Shown here: piece by piece, positions 35,914-46,403 of the stretch
How positions within the stretch are numbered: position 1 is the stretch's first letter
Layout of the letters: every line of letters starts with the position of its first letter
DNA from: Polynucleobacter sp. MWH-HuK1
GTDB lineage: Bacteria; Pseudomonadota; Gammaproteobacteria; Burkholderiales; Burkholderiaceae
DNA: 64,000 bases
Reading direction: 5' to 3'
NCBI RefSeq assembly: GCF_018881815.1
Contig: NZ_JACVPP010000001.1
Coordinates: forward strand, 248,001-312,000
Program-made: the position numbers and the translations under genes
Notes under the pieces: model-generated
Database searches by the model: none
Seen by the model: the letters and a program-made list of their open reading frames with translations, nothing else
Told to the model about the DNA's origin: nothing

Positions 35914-38900
35914 TTAAGCAGCAACAGTTTTGCTCTGAGCTTTTTCCCACAATTCACCGAGAGCACGTTTGTACTCAGTTGGAAGAACTTTCACAAAACG
36001 TCCGCGAGCGTTTTCCCAGTCAGCTAAAAGCGCTTTTGCGCGCTCAGAGCCAGTGTGACGGAAATGACGCTCAATCAAGCTCTTCAAGATTTGCTCGTCT
36101 GTTAAACGCTCGCCACCATCTTTAACGTCGACAGGGGCATGCCACTCAGACTTCGGCATCTTGGCAATCTGCTCAGCGGAAGGGAGGACTTTTTCCAAAG
36201 TAGCCATGCTGGTATTGCAACGCTTGTCGAACAAGCCATCTTCGTCGTAAACATAAGCAATGCCACCACTCATACCTGCAGCAAAGTTACGGCCTGTTGC
36301 GCCCAATACAACCACAGTGCCGCCAGTCATGTACTCACAACCATGGTCGCCAGTACCCTCAACAACTGTTGTCGCACCAGAGTTACGAACTGCGAAACGC
36401 TCACCGGCTACACCGTTAAAGAATGCCTCACCAGCAATCGCGCCGTAGAGAACAGTATTGCCAACAATGATGTTCTTCGCTGTATCGCCACGGAACTCAT
36501 GCGGTGCACGAACAATCACACGGCCGCCGGATAAACCTTTACCAACGTAGTCATTGCCATCCCCAACTAAATCTAAGGTGATGCCACGAGCCAAGAAGGC
36601 TGCAAAACTTTGACCAGCCGTGCCATTCAACTGAATATGAATAGTGTCATCTGGCAAACCTGCATGACCATAACGCTGAGCAACTTCACCTGAGAGCATT
36701 GCGCCAACTGTACGATTCACGTTCTTAACAGGAACAATGAAAGATACCTTCTCGCCACGCTCTAAGGCAGGCTCGCTCTTCTCAATCAAAATATTATCAA
36801 GAGCAGTGGTTAAGCCATGATCTTGAGTGAGCACTTGGTAACGCGGAACTTCGGCAGCAACCTGTGGTTCAGCAAAGATCTTGCTGAAATCCAAGCCGTG
36901 TACTTTCCAGTTCTCAATACCTTTGCGGGTATCCAACAAATCAACACGACCGATTAAGTCATCAAACTTACGAATACCTAATTGCGCCATGATCTCGCGA
37001 GCTTCTTCAGCGATAAAGAAGAAGAAGTTCACTACATGCTCTGGCTTGCCCGAGAATTTTTTACGCAATTCTGGATCTTGTGTTGCAACACCGACTGGGC
37101 AGGTATTTAAGTGACACTTACGCATCATGATGCAACCCTCAACAACTAATGGAGCTGTCGCGAAACCAAATTCATCTGCGCCCAATAAAGCACCAATCAC
37201 AACATCGCGACCAGTCTTCATTTGGCCGTCAGCCTGAACACGAATACGACTGCGCAAGCCATTGAGAACCAGTGTCTGCTGTGTTTCAGCCAGACCAAGC
37301 TCCCACGGTGAACCAGCATGCTTGATTGAAGACAGTGGGGATGCGCCAGTACCACCATCGTGGCCAGCGATCACAACGTGGTCTGCCTTAGCTTTCGCAA
37401 CACCAGCTGCAACAGTTCCAACACCTACCTCAGATACTAACTTCACAGAAACGTCCGCTTTTGGATTGACGTTTTTCAAGTCATGAATCAACTGAGCGAT
37501 ATCTTCAATAGAGTAAATATCGTGGTGCGGAGGAGGAGAGATCAAACCAACGCCTGGCACTGAGAAACGCAACTTACCAATGTAATCAGAAACCTTGCCA
37601 CCGGGCAATTGACCGCCCTCACCAGGCTTAGCACCTTGTGCCATCTTGATCTGAATCTGATCAGCAGAACGCAAATACTCTGTAGTCACACCAAAGCGAC
37701 CAGAAGCAACTTGCTTAATCTTGGAGCGTAAAGAGTCGCCATCTTGCAATGGAATATTCGCCTCGACAACATCGCTGCCTAAGATGCTTGCCAAAGACTC
37801 TCCCTTTTTAATAGGGATGCCTTTGAGCTCATTCACATAACGGTTTGGATCTTCGCCGCCCTCACCAGTGTTGGACTTGCCGCCAATACGGTTCATCGCA
37901 ATTGCTAAAGTAGCGTGCGCTTCTGTAGATATTGAACCCAAAGACATCGCGCCCGTTGCAAAACGTTTGACAATTTCTTTTGCAGGCTCTACTTCGTCCA
38001 ATGGAATAGCTTTTGCTGGATCAATCTTGAATTCAAACAAACCACGCAAAGTCATTTGACGCTTAGTTTGATCATTGATGATGTTAGCGTACTCTTTATA
38101 GGTCTGGTAGCCCTTCTCAGCGCCAATACGTGTGGAGTGCTGTAACTTCGCAATCGTGTCAGGAGTCCACATATGGTTCTCACCACGAATACGGAAAGCA
38201 TACTCACCACCAGCGTCAAGCATATTGGTTAGAACTGGGTCATTACCAAATGCAGCTGAGTGCATACGTAATGCTTCTTCAGCCACTTCAAAAACACCGA
38301 TACCGCCAACGTTTGATGGGGTGCCTTTGAAATATTGATCAATGATGTCGCGATTTAGGCCAATGGCCTCAAAAATCTGTGAGCCTGTATAAGACATGTA
38401 AGTAGAGATACCCATTTTGGACATCACTTTTTGCAAGCCTTTACCAATCGCCTTCACAAAGTTCTTCACTGCTTTTTCTGCAGACAAATCACCGGACAAG
38501 CCTTTAGCCATTTCAGCCAAAGTTTCCATAGCGAGGTATGGATGAACAGCTTCAGCGCCATAGCCAGCCAAGAGAGCAAAGTGATGGGTCTCACGCGCGC
38601 TACCTGTTTCTACCACCAAGCCAACGCTAGTGCGTAAGCCTTTTTGCACCAAGTGCTGGTGGATCGCGGAAGTTGCCAACAAGGCAGGAATCGCTACATG
38701 CTTTTCATCAACCTGACGATCGCTCACAATCAAAATGTTGTAACCAGAACGTACGGCATCAGCTGCTTCTGCGCACAAAGAAGCTAAACGCGCTTCAATA
38801 CCAGCCTTACCCCATGAAGCTGGATAGCAAATATCCAACTCATAAGAGCGGAACTTGCCATTGGTGTAATGACCAATATGGCGAATCTTAGTGATGTCAT

Positions 38901-40659
38901 CAAAATCCAAAATTGGCTGACTTACTTCCAAGCGCATTGGTGGATTAATATTGTTGGTGTCTAACAAGTTCGGCTTAGGCCCGATGAAAGAAACCAAAGA
39001 CATCACCATGTTCTCGCGAATTGGATCAATCGGAGGATTGGTAACTTGAGCAAACAATTGTTTGAAGTAGTTATAGAGTGGTTTGTTCTTATTAGAGAGA
39101 ACCGCTAATGGGCTATCGTTACCCATTGAACCAATCGCCTCTTCACCATTCATGGCCATTGGAGCCATGAGGAACTTAATATCCTCCTGGGTATAACCAA
39201 ATGCTTGTTGGCGATCTAATAATTTAGCTGCTGGACGAATCGTGGTTTTCTCATCAACCAAGTCCACCTTGCTGGCATCAACCTCATCCAACTTCACACG
39301 AACCGCATCGATCCAGCTCTTATATGGCTTGGCTTTAGAAACGGCATTCTTCAATTCAACGTCATCAATGATGCGACCCTGCTCCATGTCGATCATGAAC
39401 ATCTTGCCTGGTTGTAAACGCCATTTTTGTACGATCTTGCTCTCAGGAATCGGCAATACACCCGCCTCAGAGCCCATGATGACGAGATCATCATCGGTAA
39501 CGTAATAACGTGCTGGACGTAAACCATTTCGATCTAAAGTTGCGCCAATTTGACGGCCATCGGTAAATGCCATTGCTGCAGGACCATCCCACGGCTCCAT
39601 CATTGCTGCATGGTATTCATAGAATGCGCGGCGATTGTCATCCATCAAAGCATGTTGTTCCCATGCCTCAGGAATCATCATCATCATGGCTTGCGCCAAT
39701 GGGTAGCCAGACATTACCAACAACTCTAAACAGTTATCGAAACTCGCAGTGTCTGATTGACCCGGATAAATTAATGGCCAGAGCTTTTGCAAGTCATCAC
39801 CAAGCACTGGGGAACTGATTGCACCTTCACGCGCATTCACCCAATTGACGTTACCTTTAACGGTATTGATTTCTCCGTTGTGCGCAATCATGCGGTATGG
39901 ATGCGCCAATTCCCAAGCAGGGAAAGTATTGGTGGAGAAACGTTGATGCACTAAAGCAAGTGCTGACACAGTACGCTTGTCTTGTAAGTCTTGATAGTAA
40001 GCGCCGACTTGGTTTGCTAACAGCAAACCCTTGTAAACAATGGTTCTAGCAGACATTGAGGCTACGAAATATTCCTTGCCATGTTTAAGATGCAAATCTT
40101 GAATGGCATGACTTGCTGTCTTACGAATCACATACAACTTACGCTCAAGCGCATCGGTTGTCATGATGTCGCGACCACGACCAATAAAAATTTGACGAAT
40201 GAATGGCTCTGTCATTTGCACTGTTGGAGACATCGGCAATTTCACATCCACCGGAACATCTCTCCAACCTAAAACAACCTGATCTTCTAAACGAACAGTG
40301 CGCTCTAATTCTTGCTCGCAGGCTAAACGAGATGCATGCTCCTTCGGCAAGAAAATCATGCCAACGCCATACTCACCTAATGGTGGCAATGTCACACCTT
40401 GCTTGGCCATTTCTTCGCGATACAAAGTGTCAGGTATTTGAATCAAGATACCGGCACCATCACCCATCAAAGGATCAGCTCCAACTGCTCCCCTGTGATC
40501 TAAATTCTCAAGAATCTTTAAACCTTGAGAAACGATCTCATGGGATTTCTTGCCTTTAATGTGTGCCACGAATCCTACGCCGCAAGCATCGTGCTCATTA
40601 CTTGGGTCATATAAACCGTGAGCGATAGGGCGAAGATCTGTATTTAATTGTGTAGTCAT
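35914..40659 (-). CDS. gltB: Glutamate synthase (NADPH) large subunit
   Basis: The 1581-residue enzyme makes two glutamates from glutamine and 2-oxoglutarate. The glutaminase domain starts at Cys26 ([11 protein letters not shown]), so a 25-residue propeptide should be cleaved. The central domain follows, then the FMN synthase domain with [13 protein letters not shown] and [18 protein letters not shown]. The 3Fe-4S cysteines are in [15 protein letters not shown], and the C-terminal GXGXG beta-helix is present. The frame extends to 40779, but ATG 40659 gives the conserved N-terminus and lies below the promoter at 40706-40734. Confidence 0.97.
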   Translation of the reverse strand: MTTQLNTDLRPIAHGLYDPSNEHDACGVGFVAHIKGKKSHEIVSQGLKILENLDHRGAVGADPLMGDGAGILIQIPDTLYREEMAKQGVTLPPLGEYGVGMIFLPKEHASRLACEQELERTVRLEDQVVLGWRDVPVDVKLPMSPTVQMTEPFIRQIFIGRGRDIMTTDALERKLYVIRKTASHAIQDLHLKHGKEYFVASMSARTIVYKGLLLANQVGAYYQDLQDKRTVSALALVHQRFSTNTFPAWELAHPYRMIAHNGEINTVKGNVNWVNAREGAISSPVLGDDLQKLWPLIYPGQSDTASFDNCLELLVMSGYPLAQAMMMMIPEAWEQHALMDDNRRAFYEYHAAMMEPWDGPAAMAFTDGRQIGATLDRNGLRPARYYVTDDDLVIMGSEAGVLPIPESKIVQKWRLQPGKMFMIDMEQGRIIDDVELKNAVSKAKPYKSWIDAVRVKLDEVDASKVDLVDEKTTIRPAAKLLDRQQAFGYTQEDIKFLMAPMAMNGEEAIGSMGNDSPLAVLSNKNKPLYNYFKQLFAQVTNPPIDPIRENMVMSLVSFIGPKPNLLDTNNINPPMRLEVSQPILDFDDITKIRHIGHYTNGKFRSYELDICYPASWGKAGIEARLASLCAEAADAVRSGYNILIVSDRQVDEKHVAIPALLATSAIHQHLVQKGLRTSVGLVVETGSARETHHFALLAGYGAEAVHPYLAMETLAEMAKGLSGDLSAEKAVKNFVKAIGKGLQKVMSKMGISTYMSYTGSQIFEAIGLNRDIIDQYFKGTPSNVGGIGVFEVAEEALRMHSAAFGNDPVLTNMLDAGGEYAFRIRGENHMWTPDTIAKLQHSTRIGAEKGYQTYKEYANIINDQTKRQMTLRGLFEFKIDPAKAIPLDEVEPAKEIVKRFATGAMSLGSISTEAHATLAIAMNRIGGKSNTGEGGEDPNRYVNELKGIPIKKGESLASILGSDVVEANIPLQDGDSLRSKIKQVASGRFGVTTEYLRSADQIQIKMAQGAKPGEGGQLPGGKVSDYIGKLRFSVPGVGLISPPPHHDIYSIEDIAQLIHDLKNVNPKADVSVKLVSEVGVGTVAAGVAKAKADHVVIAGHDGGTGASPLSSIKHAGSPWELGLAETQQTLVLNGLRSRIRVQADGQMKTGRDVVIGALLGADEFGFATAPLVVEGCIMMRKCHLNTCPVGVATQDPELRKKFSGKPEHVVNFFFFIAEEAREIMAQLGIRKFDDLIGRVDLLDTRKGIENWKVHGLDFSKIFAEPQVAAEVPRYQVLTQDHGLTTALDNILIEKSEPALERGEKVSFIVPVKNVNRTVGAMLSGEVAQRYGHAGLPDDTIHIQLNGTAGQSFAAFLARGITLDLVGDGNDYVGKGLSGGRVIVRAPHEFRGDTAKNIIVGNTVLYGAIAGEAFFNGVAGERFAVRNSGATTVVEGTGDHGCEYMTGGTVVVLGATGRNFAAGMSGGIAYVYDEDGLFDKRCNTSMATLEKVLPSAEQIAKMPKSEWHAPVDVKDGGERLTDEQILKSLIERHFRHTGSERAKALLADWENARGRFVKVLPTEYKRALGELWEKAQSKTVAA

Positions 40660-40705
40660 AGTATTTCCGAGGGGCGACAAAGGCCTAATTACTTTTGGAG
40701 GATCA

Positions 40706-40734
40706 AATATAGGTGAATACCCATACCGATGCAA
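40706..40734 (-). promoter_or_regulatory. Sigma70 promoter of gltBD
   Basis: On the minus strand TTGCAT, a 17-base spacer and TATATT lie 47 bases upstream of the gltB start. Spacing is ideal and both boxes are near consensus. It also rules out the longer gltB frame, which would begin upstream of the promoter. Confidence 0.65.
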
Positions 40735-40745
40735 TAGAAATAAAA

Positions 40746-40807
40746 TGAGTCTGTCCCATTTATTTTGATGTCGCACCAATATGTATTACTTATATGGGGA
40801 CAGAGTC
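40746..40807. repeat. REP-like imperfect inverted repeat beside the RAYT gene
   Basis: GAGTCTGTCCCAT (40747-40759) and ATGGGGACAGAGTC (40794-40807) are inverted copies with one mismatch and one extra base, about 34 bases apart. They stand 47 bases past the RAYT stop and just above the gltB promoter. Similar GTCTGTCCC/GGGACAG motifs commonly accompany RAYT genes, so these are probably remnants of the element it recognises. Confidence 0.6.
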
Positions 40808-40853
40808 AAAATATTCAATCCGCCAAATTTATTTTGGGGAAGCGTTTATTTCT

Positions 40854-41558
40854 CTAAGTCGTTGAATTTAATGGGCTTATTTTTCTAGGGCGGCCGCGAT
40901 GCCGTATTGCTGCTATCTCCGGTGCGTTTTTGAAGAGCTTTTGCGCATAAATATCACTCACCCAAGGTTTAGAGCGAATCAATGATTCTGTAATTTGGCG
41001 GTCCTCCCAATGGGGTGCCCCCTCTTTCACAAAACTAGCCCAGTTCATTTGCCTTTCAAAAGGCGTATTACCTAACCTCCAAAAATGCTGGTGATCCACT
41101 AGCCATGGTTCGGCATTACCCCCAATATGCGTTGCAAAACTAGTCCAAGTTGAGCTTTGAGGGTTTGATTCAAATCCAGATCTCACCGGGTTGAGTTCGA
41201 TATAGCGCTGACAACGCAAAAAGTAATCCGGATCAATTAAGGATGAGCGATACCTGCCCTCCCAAATAGTTCCAGAGCGTCGATGCTGTTGATTGAAATA
41301 TTGCGCATAACGACGCCCCAGAGATTGCATGGTTTTTGCAAGGGAGTCTTCATTTTGCGGAGTCATCAAAAGATGAACATGATTCGGCATCAAAGCAAAA
41401 GCATGAACTGCACAACCAAATTGTCTTGCTGCTTCACGCAACCATTCCAAATAAGTGCGTCGATCTTCATCGGTAAAAAATAGTGTTTCGCGATTGTTAC
41501 CACGAACCATCACATGCATTGCTTGGCCTGGTATTACAGTGCGCGCTTGCCGTGCCAT
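40854..41558 (-). CDS. REP-associated tyrosine transposase (RAYT, Y1/HUH family)
   Basis: The 234-residue protein is a Y1 transposase domain relative of TnpA(IS200/IS605). It begins RTVIPGQAMHVMVRGNNRE, has the metal-binding HUH motif MPNHVHLLM near residue 58 and YAQYFNQQHRRSGTIWEGRY, where the tyrosine helix and the WxGR segment lie. RYIELNPVRSG follows, and a C-terminal GRPRK box is a RAYT feature. RAYTs are single-copy domesticated relatives that act on REP hairpins. It starts 12 bases after the mrcA stop on the same strand and appears intact. Confidence 0.9.
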   Translation of the reverse strand: MARQARTVIPGQAMHVMVRGNNRETLFFTDEDRRTYLEWLREAARQFGCAVHAFALMPNHVHLLMTPQNEDSLAKTMQSLGRRYAQYFNQQHRRSGTIWEGRYRSSLIDPDYFLRCQRYIELNPVRSGFESNPQSSTWTSFATHIGGNAEPWLVDHQHFWRLGNTPFERQMNWASFVKEGAPHWEDRQITESLIRSKPWVSDIYAQKLFKNAPEIAAIRHRGRPRKISPLNSTT

Positions 41559-41570
41559 CTTGAAAACGAA

Positions 41571-43907
41571 CTATTGAAGTTCGCGGACACCGCCATTATT
41601 TGAGAATTCTGGAATAAACCAGTCACCATCCACTTGCGTTACTCCACTTGGAACTTCACGCGCCTCCTGAGGAATCTCCCTTAGCGCGGTACCCATATAG
41701 GAAATCCACATAGGTAGCGCTAGGCCACCACCAGTCTCTCGATCACCCAGGCTAGCTGGTTTATCAAAGCCAATCCATGCAATCGCAACGACTTTGGGGT
41801 TATATCCAGCAAACCAGGCATCGTGAGAATCATTGGTTGTACCAGTTTTGCCTGCAATATCACTACGACCTAATTTGCCGCGTGAAGAGGCTGCAGTCCC
41901 TGACTTAGTTACCTCCTGCAACATGCTATCCATGACAAATGCAGTGCGTGCATCTAATACACGAGGCGCATCTTCACGAGCGCGAGTGGGCTTTGCTTCA
42001 AATATGACAGCACCCTTAGAATCGACCATCTTATCAATTAAGAAGGGGTCAACACGATAGCCACCATTGGCAAATACGCTATATGCGGAGGCCATCTGTA
42101 AAGGTGTTACTGAACCCGCGCCCAATGCCATTGTTAAATAAGGTGGATGCTTTTCTGGCTCAAAACCAAAACGCTGAATGTATTCCTGCGCATAGGACGG
42201 GCCAATAGCGCGGATGATACGCACAGAAACCAAGTTCTTCGATTTAGCTAATGCGTTACGTAAGCGCATCATGCCGTCATATTTACCATCGTAGTTTTTT
42301 GGCTCCCAGGCTTGACTGCCGGTTTCCATGCTGCCAATCGATAAAGGCGCATCGTTCACCATCGTGCTGGGCGTAAAACCTTTTTCAACTGCAGCCGCAT
42401 AGATGAACGGCTTAAATGAGGAGCCAGGCTGACGCAAGGCTTGTGTCACATGGTTAAATTGATTGCGACGGAAATCAAAGCCTCCCACCAAAGAGAGTAT
42501 TGCGCCAGTCTCAGCATTCATCGAAACAAACGCAGCCTCAACTTGAGGCAACTGAGCCAACTTCCAAACTCCACCGTCCGACAGGAGTCGCACTATCGCA
42601 CCAGGACGCAAGCGCTTCTTTGGTTGAGCGCTATCAGAAATAGATGCAGACGCCAATTTCATACCCTCACCTTTAATGGTGATAGTGTCTCCAGTGGCTA
42701 TCATGATCTGCATTTCCTTTGGCTTGACGTCAAGCACAACGCCAGACTGCAAATCATCTAACTGTGGATAAGCAAGTAATGCCTCATCAATAGCGCGCTG
42801 GCGTTTTACAGAATCTTCAGGAAGATCAATAAAACCTTCTGGACCACGATAGGCGTGACGTAAGTCGTATTCAAAAATTCCCTTGCGTACCGCCTTATAA
42901 GCAGCGTCTTGGTCTGCCTTCATAATGGTTGTGTAAACATCAATTCCCTGGGAGTAGATTGCCTCACCATATTGCGTGAATAGTAATTGGCGCACCATCT
43001 CCGCTGGGAAATCTGCGCGAACAGCAAACTCGTTACCGAGACCACGAATGTGCAACTCCTCGATCATCGCTTTTTGATAATCTTCTGGCGTGATATATCC
43101 CAGATCGCGCATGCGCTGCAGAATGTACTCTTGGCGAATTTTGGCACGACGGAAGTTGCTAACCGGGTTATAGGCTGAGGGGGCCTTCGGCAATCCGGCC
43201 AACATAGCTGACTCAGCAATGGTGATGTCTTTTAACTCTTTACCAAAGTAGATCTGTGCTGCGCTAGAGAAACCATAAGCCCGCTGCCCCAAGAAAATCT
43301 GGTTCATATAGATTTCCAGAATCTTGTCCTTAGTCAATTGAGACTCAATTTCCCAGGCTAGCAATACCTCATAAATTTTTCGACTAAAGGTCTTCTCATT
43401 GCTAAGGAAGAAATTGCGCGCCACCTGCATGGTGATGGTTGAAGCGCCCTGCGAAAGATTTCCCCGTAAATTTGTTAATGCGGCACGCAAAATACCAACG
43501 TAGTCCACACCACCGTGAGAATAGAAACGATCGTCCTCAATTGCTAAAACAGCATTGCGCATGCTTTGAGGAATTTCATTTAAGGGGATTACTTTGCGAC
43601 GCTCCTCACCAAACTCACCAATTAACACTTTATCTGCCGTGTAGATACGCAGAGGTGTCTTTGGGTTGTAAGCAGTTAATGCGGAGATCTTTGGAAGATT
43701 AGGTTTTGCTACTAAGAAGGCATAACCCATCAGCAATGTAATCACCACGGCAAAAACCACGCCAATAATTAACAAAGCCTTTACAAGTGGATTGCTTGAT
43801 TTTTTGCGCGGCAAGCCAGGCTGAACTCGTGTTTGCTGAGGACGTCTATCAGATGAACGAATAGGGCGCTGATTGAGCGGCGGCTTGTCTTTTGGAGGTA
43901 AGGCCAT
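41571..43907 (-). CDS. mrcA: Penicillin-binding protein 1A (transglycosylase/transpeptidase)
   Basis: The 778-residue class A PBP polymerises and cross-links peptidoglycan. A basic cytoplasmic tail and one membrane helix (ALLIIGVVFAVVITLLMGY) precede the GT51 domain with catalytic Glu in AIEDDRFYSHGGVD. An OB-like insert follows. The transpeptidase domain has SSFK (in RQPGSSFKPF), SKN (AKSKNLVS) and KTG (AGKTGTTND). A TATAAT box lies only eight bases before the ATG. In relatives it is divergent from pilM; here it is divergent from the mini-secretin locus. Confidence 0.96.
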   Translation of the reverse strand: MALPPKDKPPLNQRPIRSSDRRPQQTRVQPGLPRKKSSNPLVKALLIIGVVFAVVITLLMGYAFLVAKPNLPKISALTAYNPKTPLRIYTADKVLIGEFGEERRKVIPLNEIPQSMRNAVLAIEDDRFYSHGGVDYVGILRAALTNLRGNLSQGASTITMQVARNFFLSNEKTFSRKIYEVLLAWEIESQLTKDKILEIYMNQIFLGQRAYGFSSAAQIYFGKELKDITIAESAMLAGLPKAPSAYNPVSNFRRAKIRQEYILQRMRDLGYITPEDYQKAMIEELHIRGLGNEFAVRADFPAEMVRQLLFTQYGEAIYSQGIDVYTTIMKADQDAAYKAVRKGIFEYDLRHAYRGPEGFIDLPEDSVKRQRAIDEALLAYPQLDDLQSGVVLDVKPKEMQIMIATGDTITIKGEGMKLASASISDSAQPKKRLRPGAIVRLLSDGGVWKLAQLPQVEAAFVSMNAETGAILSLVGGFDFRRNQFNHVTQALRQPGSSFKPFIYAAAVEKGFTPSTMVNDAPLSIGSMETGSQAWEPKNYDGKYDGMMRLRNALAKSKNLVSVRIIRAIGPSYAQEYIQRFGFEPEKHPPYLTMALGAGSVTPLQMASAYSVFANGGYRVDPFLIDKMVDSKGAVIFEAKPTRAREDAPRVLDARTAFVMDSMLQEVTKSGTAASSRGKLGRSDIAGKTGTTNDSHDAWFAGYNPKVVAIAWIGFDKPASLGDRETGGGLALPMWISYMGTALREIPQEAREVPSGVTQVDGDWFIPEFSNNGGVRELQ

Positions 43908-43915
43908 ATATCCAA

Positions 43916-43921
43916 ATTATA
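43916..43921 (-). promoter_or_regulatory. TATAAT box immediately upstream of mrcA
   Basis: A perfect -10 hexamer lies eight bases before the mrcA ATG. If used, transcription would start within about two bases of the start codon, giving a nearly leaderless mRNA. The -35 region at 17-18 bases (TTAAGG or TTTAAG) is poor, so it may be chance in AT-rich sequence. Confidence 0.35.
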
Positions 43922-44012
43922 GGGTGCTTGGTCAATTTCCTTAAAAGCTCAAATTTCCCTATCTTGCCTATGCAAAATGCCTACTTTCTGACGCTGGGTT
44001 CAATCTTAGCCG

Positions 44013-44744
44013 ATGGCTTTTCAGGACTCAAAACTGAAGAATAGGGTCATGCCTGCACGCCATATTTCCAGCCAATCTTTTGACGAAATTTTGAGCGATC
44101 TTGGTGATGATCCTGCCATTCCCGATCCCCATGGGATTCGCAAACCACCCTCACATCAAGGCGCCACTCCCAAAGTCTCAAGTAGGAGCAATAACCCCAC
44201 TTTCACAGACTCTCTCAGCAAGCTTCAAATACCAATTTCTATTCAAAAAATGGTCGGAATGATTGCCCTATTTTTTGGGATATCAATAGCTGCAACAGTT
44301 GCAATCTACATAGCCTTTAATACCCTCAACCAGGCATCTCAAAGTACTCAAGAGGAGTCTCAAAAGCTCATTTCCGAGCTAAAAAAGGAGATGGTCTTAA
44401 TGCGCGATGAATTGCATCAAGATCAAGATGATTTATATGCGTTAATAGATAAAATAGAAGTAAGTATTCACTTGTTAAATAATAAAAAGCCTGAAAGCAG
44501 AGTTTCCAGCAAACCTAAGCAGTCCTCCTATGAGACTGAATTACGCCGCTGGCGCTATTTGGGCGCAGCCCAAATGGGGGGCTCTCATCAGGCATTTTTT
44601 AATACCGGGAAAAGCAATATTGCTTTTGAAAAAGGTGGTCAAGTTTTAGGTGAATGGCGTCTTAGTGGCATAGAAAACGGCCGTGTAATCCTCTCTCATC
44701 CGGAGGGCAAATTTCTGGTGTTGAAAGCCTCCTCAAACCAATGA
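44013..44744 (+). CDS. Bitopic membrane protein beside secretin, PilP/GspC-like connector (inferred)
   Basis: This 243-residue protein has a polar N-terminal 75 residues, one membrane helix (about 80-102), a likely coiled coil (105-155), a Ser/Lys linker and a compact beta-type domain (175-243). That domain contains GGQVLGEWRLSGIENGRVILSH. It recalls the homology region of GspC and the C-terminal domain of PilP, which join the inner membrane to a secretin. It overlaps the secretin gene by four bases. Two starts are possible: ATG 44013 without a ribosome site, or ATG 44049 with AGGG. The family assignment is inferred from pattern and context only. Confidence 0.55.
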   Translation: MAFQDSKLKNRVMPARHISSQSFDEILSDLGDDPAIPDPHGIRKPPSHQGATPKVSSRSNNPTFTDSLSKLQIPISIQKMVGMIALFFGISIAATVAIYIAFNTLNQASQSTQEESQKLISELKKEMVLMRDELHQDQDDLYALIDKIEVSIHLLNNKKPESRVSSKPKQSSYETELRRWRYLGAAQMGGSHQAFFNTGKSNIAFEKGGQVLGEWRLSGIENGRVILSHPEGKFLVLKASSNQ

Positions 44745-45853
44745 GCCACTGCATTCATCTGCTCCAAAAATACCTCCATAAGGTCTGCTTTTCGCTAGCT
44801 TTATTCATGCTGTTTTCATCCAATCTAGCAAGCGGCAACTCAGACTCACAAAATCATTTTTTGAGTCCGATTAGCCTGCAATTTAATGACATTGAAATGA
44901 GAGATCTTTTGCAGGTTTTAGCTAAATTGGGTAGCACCAATTTTTTATTAAGCGAGTCGATCAAAGGAACAATTTCAGTCGATCTCAGTAAAACCCCTTG
45001 GCAGACTGCACTCCATTCCATTCTTGCCAGTCGCGGCTTGAGGCTCGTTCGTAATGGCGATATCTATTGGATTGGGCCCCATGCAGAAATCCAGGCCTTC
45101 CAGAAGTTTCGTCGTGAGGATGCTGCGCTACCTTTTGGTGGTGATCATATCAATAGCCCAAGGCAGATTCTGATAGAAGCTCGCATTGTGGAGGCGGATG
45201 AACGCTTTGCTAAGGAGTTAGGGGTTAAATTGGGTTATCAAGCAAATGGGGAAAGCGTGCAAAAACTCGCTGGCAATATAGATTTGGCTGGCGCAGGATT
45301 AAGTGGCTTTAATCCAGCAGCCATGGCTGCAACCTTAGTCTCCAAAAATGGAAGCCGCATTCTTCAGGCAGAACTGTCTGCCTTGGAATCCGCAGGCCAA
45401 GGAAAAATTCTTTCCAATCCCCGAATCATGACAGGCGATCAAGTGAAAGCCACGATTGAGCAAGGCACTGAGCTGCCTTATCAAACCTCCAATCAAAATG
45501 GCAGCAAATTGCAATTTAGAAAGGCAAATTTACGACTTGAAGTTCTTCCCAAGATTCATCCAGATGGAAAGATTTCAATGCTAGTAGGTATCAACAAAGA
45601 CACGGTGGGCATGAAAACAGAGCAAGGTTACGCGATTGATACCAAAAGCCTTAGTTCTGAGGTCACCGTTGAGAATGGTGGAACAGCTATCATTGGCGGC
45701 ATATTCCAAACTACTGAGCGAGAGGATGAAGTCAAAATTCCCTTATTGGGGGATATACCGCTAATTGGCCATTTTTTCCGCCATAAATCCAAATTACAAG
45801 ACAAAACTGAATTGTTAGTCTTTTTAACTCCGACCGTTCTCGACAAACCCTAA
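44741..45853 (+). CDS. Short secretin (PilQ/GspD family)
   Basis: The 370-residue outer-membrane secretin has a signal-like hydrophobic N-terminus (VCFSLALFMLFSSNLASG) and one STN/N0 domain (about 42-115, ISLQFNDIEMRDLLQVLAKL). The secretin core runs from about 138 (RQILIEARIVEADERFAKEL) to the end, including SNPRIMTGDQVKATIEQG, VENGGTAIIGGIF and the final IPLLGDIPLIGHFFRHKS and LLVFLTPTVL. PilQ is usually about 700 residues; the AMIN and N1 domains are missing. It overlaps the upstream membrane protein and precedes aroK, the position of pilQ in relatives. Confidence 0.88.
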   Translation: MSHCIHLLQKYLHKVCFSLALFMLFSSNLASGNSDSQNHFLSPISLQFNDIEMRDLLQVLAKLGSTNFLLSESIKGTISVDLSKTPWQTALHSILASRGLRLVRNGDIYWIGPHAEIQAFQKFRREDAALPFGGDHINSPRQILIEARIVEADERFAKELGVKLGYQANGESVQKLAGNIDLAGAGLSGFNPAAMAATLVSKNGSRILQAELSALESAGQGKILSNPRIMTGDQVKATIEQGTELPYQTSNQNGSKLQFRKANLRLEVLPKIHPDGKISMLVGINKDTVGMKTEQGYAIDTKSLSSEVTVENGGTAIIGGIFQTTEREDEVKIPLLGDIPLIGHFFRHKSKLQDKTELLVFLTPTVLDKP

Positions 45854-45865
45854 TAAAATCAAAGG

Positions 45866-46390
45866 GTGAACTCCTCGACAAACAATATCTTTCTGATCGG
45901 CCTCATGGGCGCCGGGAAGTCGACCGTCGGTAAAGTTTTAGCAAAAAAATTAGGGCGTCGATTTCTTGATGCCGACCACGTTATCGAAGAGCGCTGTGGC
46001 GTAAAAATTCCTGTCATATTTGAAATGGAAGGTGAAGAAGGATTTCGCAAACGCGAGGCTCATGCCATTCGTGAAATCACCTCTGAAAACGATATTATTT
46101 TGGCAACTGGCGGAGGCGCTATTCTCTTGCCAGAAAATCGCCAAGCACTAAGTGAGCGTGGAACTGTTATCTACTTACACGCCAATCCAATTGAACTCTG
46201 GCATCGAACTAAAGGTGGCGAAGGTCGCCCCCTTCTAAAAAATGGTGACGCCAAAAAAATACTAGAGAACTTGTACGCTATTCGCGACCCTCTCTATCGT
46301 GAAATTGCTGACCACGTGATTGAAACTGGTAAACCGAGCGTTAATCAACTGGTCAACACCTTAATCATGCAACTTGAACTCTCAGCTTAA
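45866..46390 (+). CDS. aroK: Shikimate kinase
   Basis: The 174-residue kinase phosphorylates shikimate in aromatic amino-acid synthesis. It has Walker [22 protein letters not shown] near residue 8-28, the shikimate-binding [10 protein letters not shown] and [23 protein letters not shown], and the lid residues of GEGRPLL. The start is a GTG 13 bases after the secretin stop. It precedes aroB by 13 bases, the common aroKB pair. Confidence 0.96.
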   Translation: MNSSTNNIFLIGLMGAGKSTVGKVLAKKLGRRFLDADHVIEERCGVKIPVIFEMEGEEGFRKREAHAIREITSENDIILATGGGAILLPENRQALSERGTVIYLHANPIELWHRTKGGEGRPLLKNGDAKKILENLYAIRDPLYREIADHVIETGKPSVNQLVNTLIMQLELSA

Positions 46391-46403
46391 ATAAATTGGC
46401 ACT

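Noticed and set aside
36139..36534. 131-residue plus-strand frame opposite gltB
   Set aside because: It lies wholly within the conserved GltB beta-helix domain and shows no recognisable family.
40660..40779. 40-residue N-terminal extension of gltB
   Set aside because: A good promoter (40706-40734) lies inside it and the sequence is not GltB-like. The ATG at 40659 gives the conserved start.
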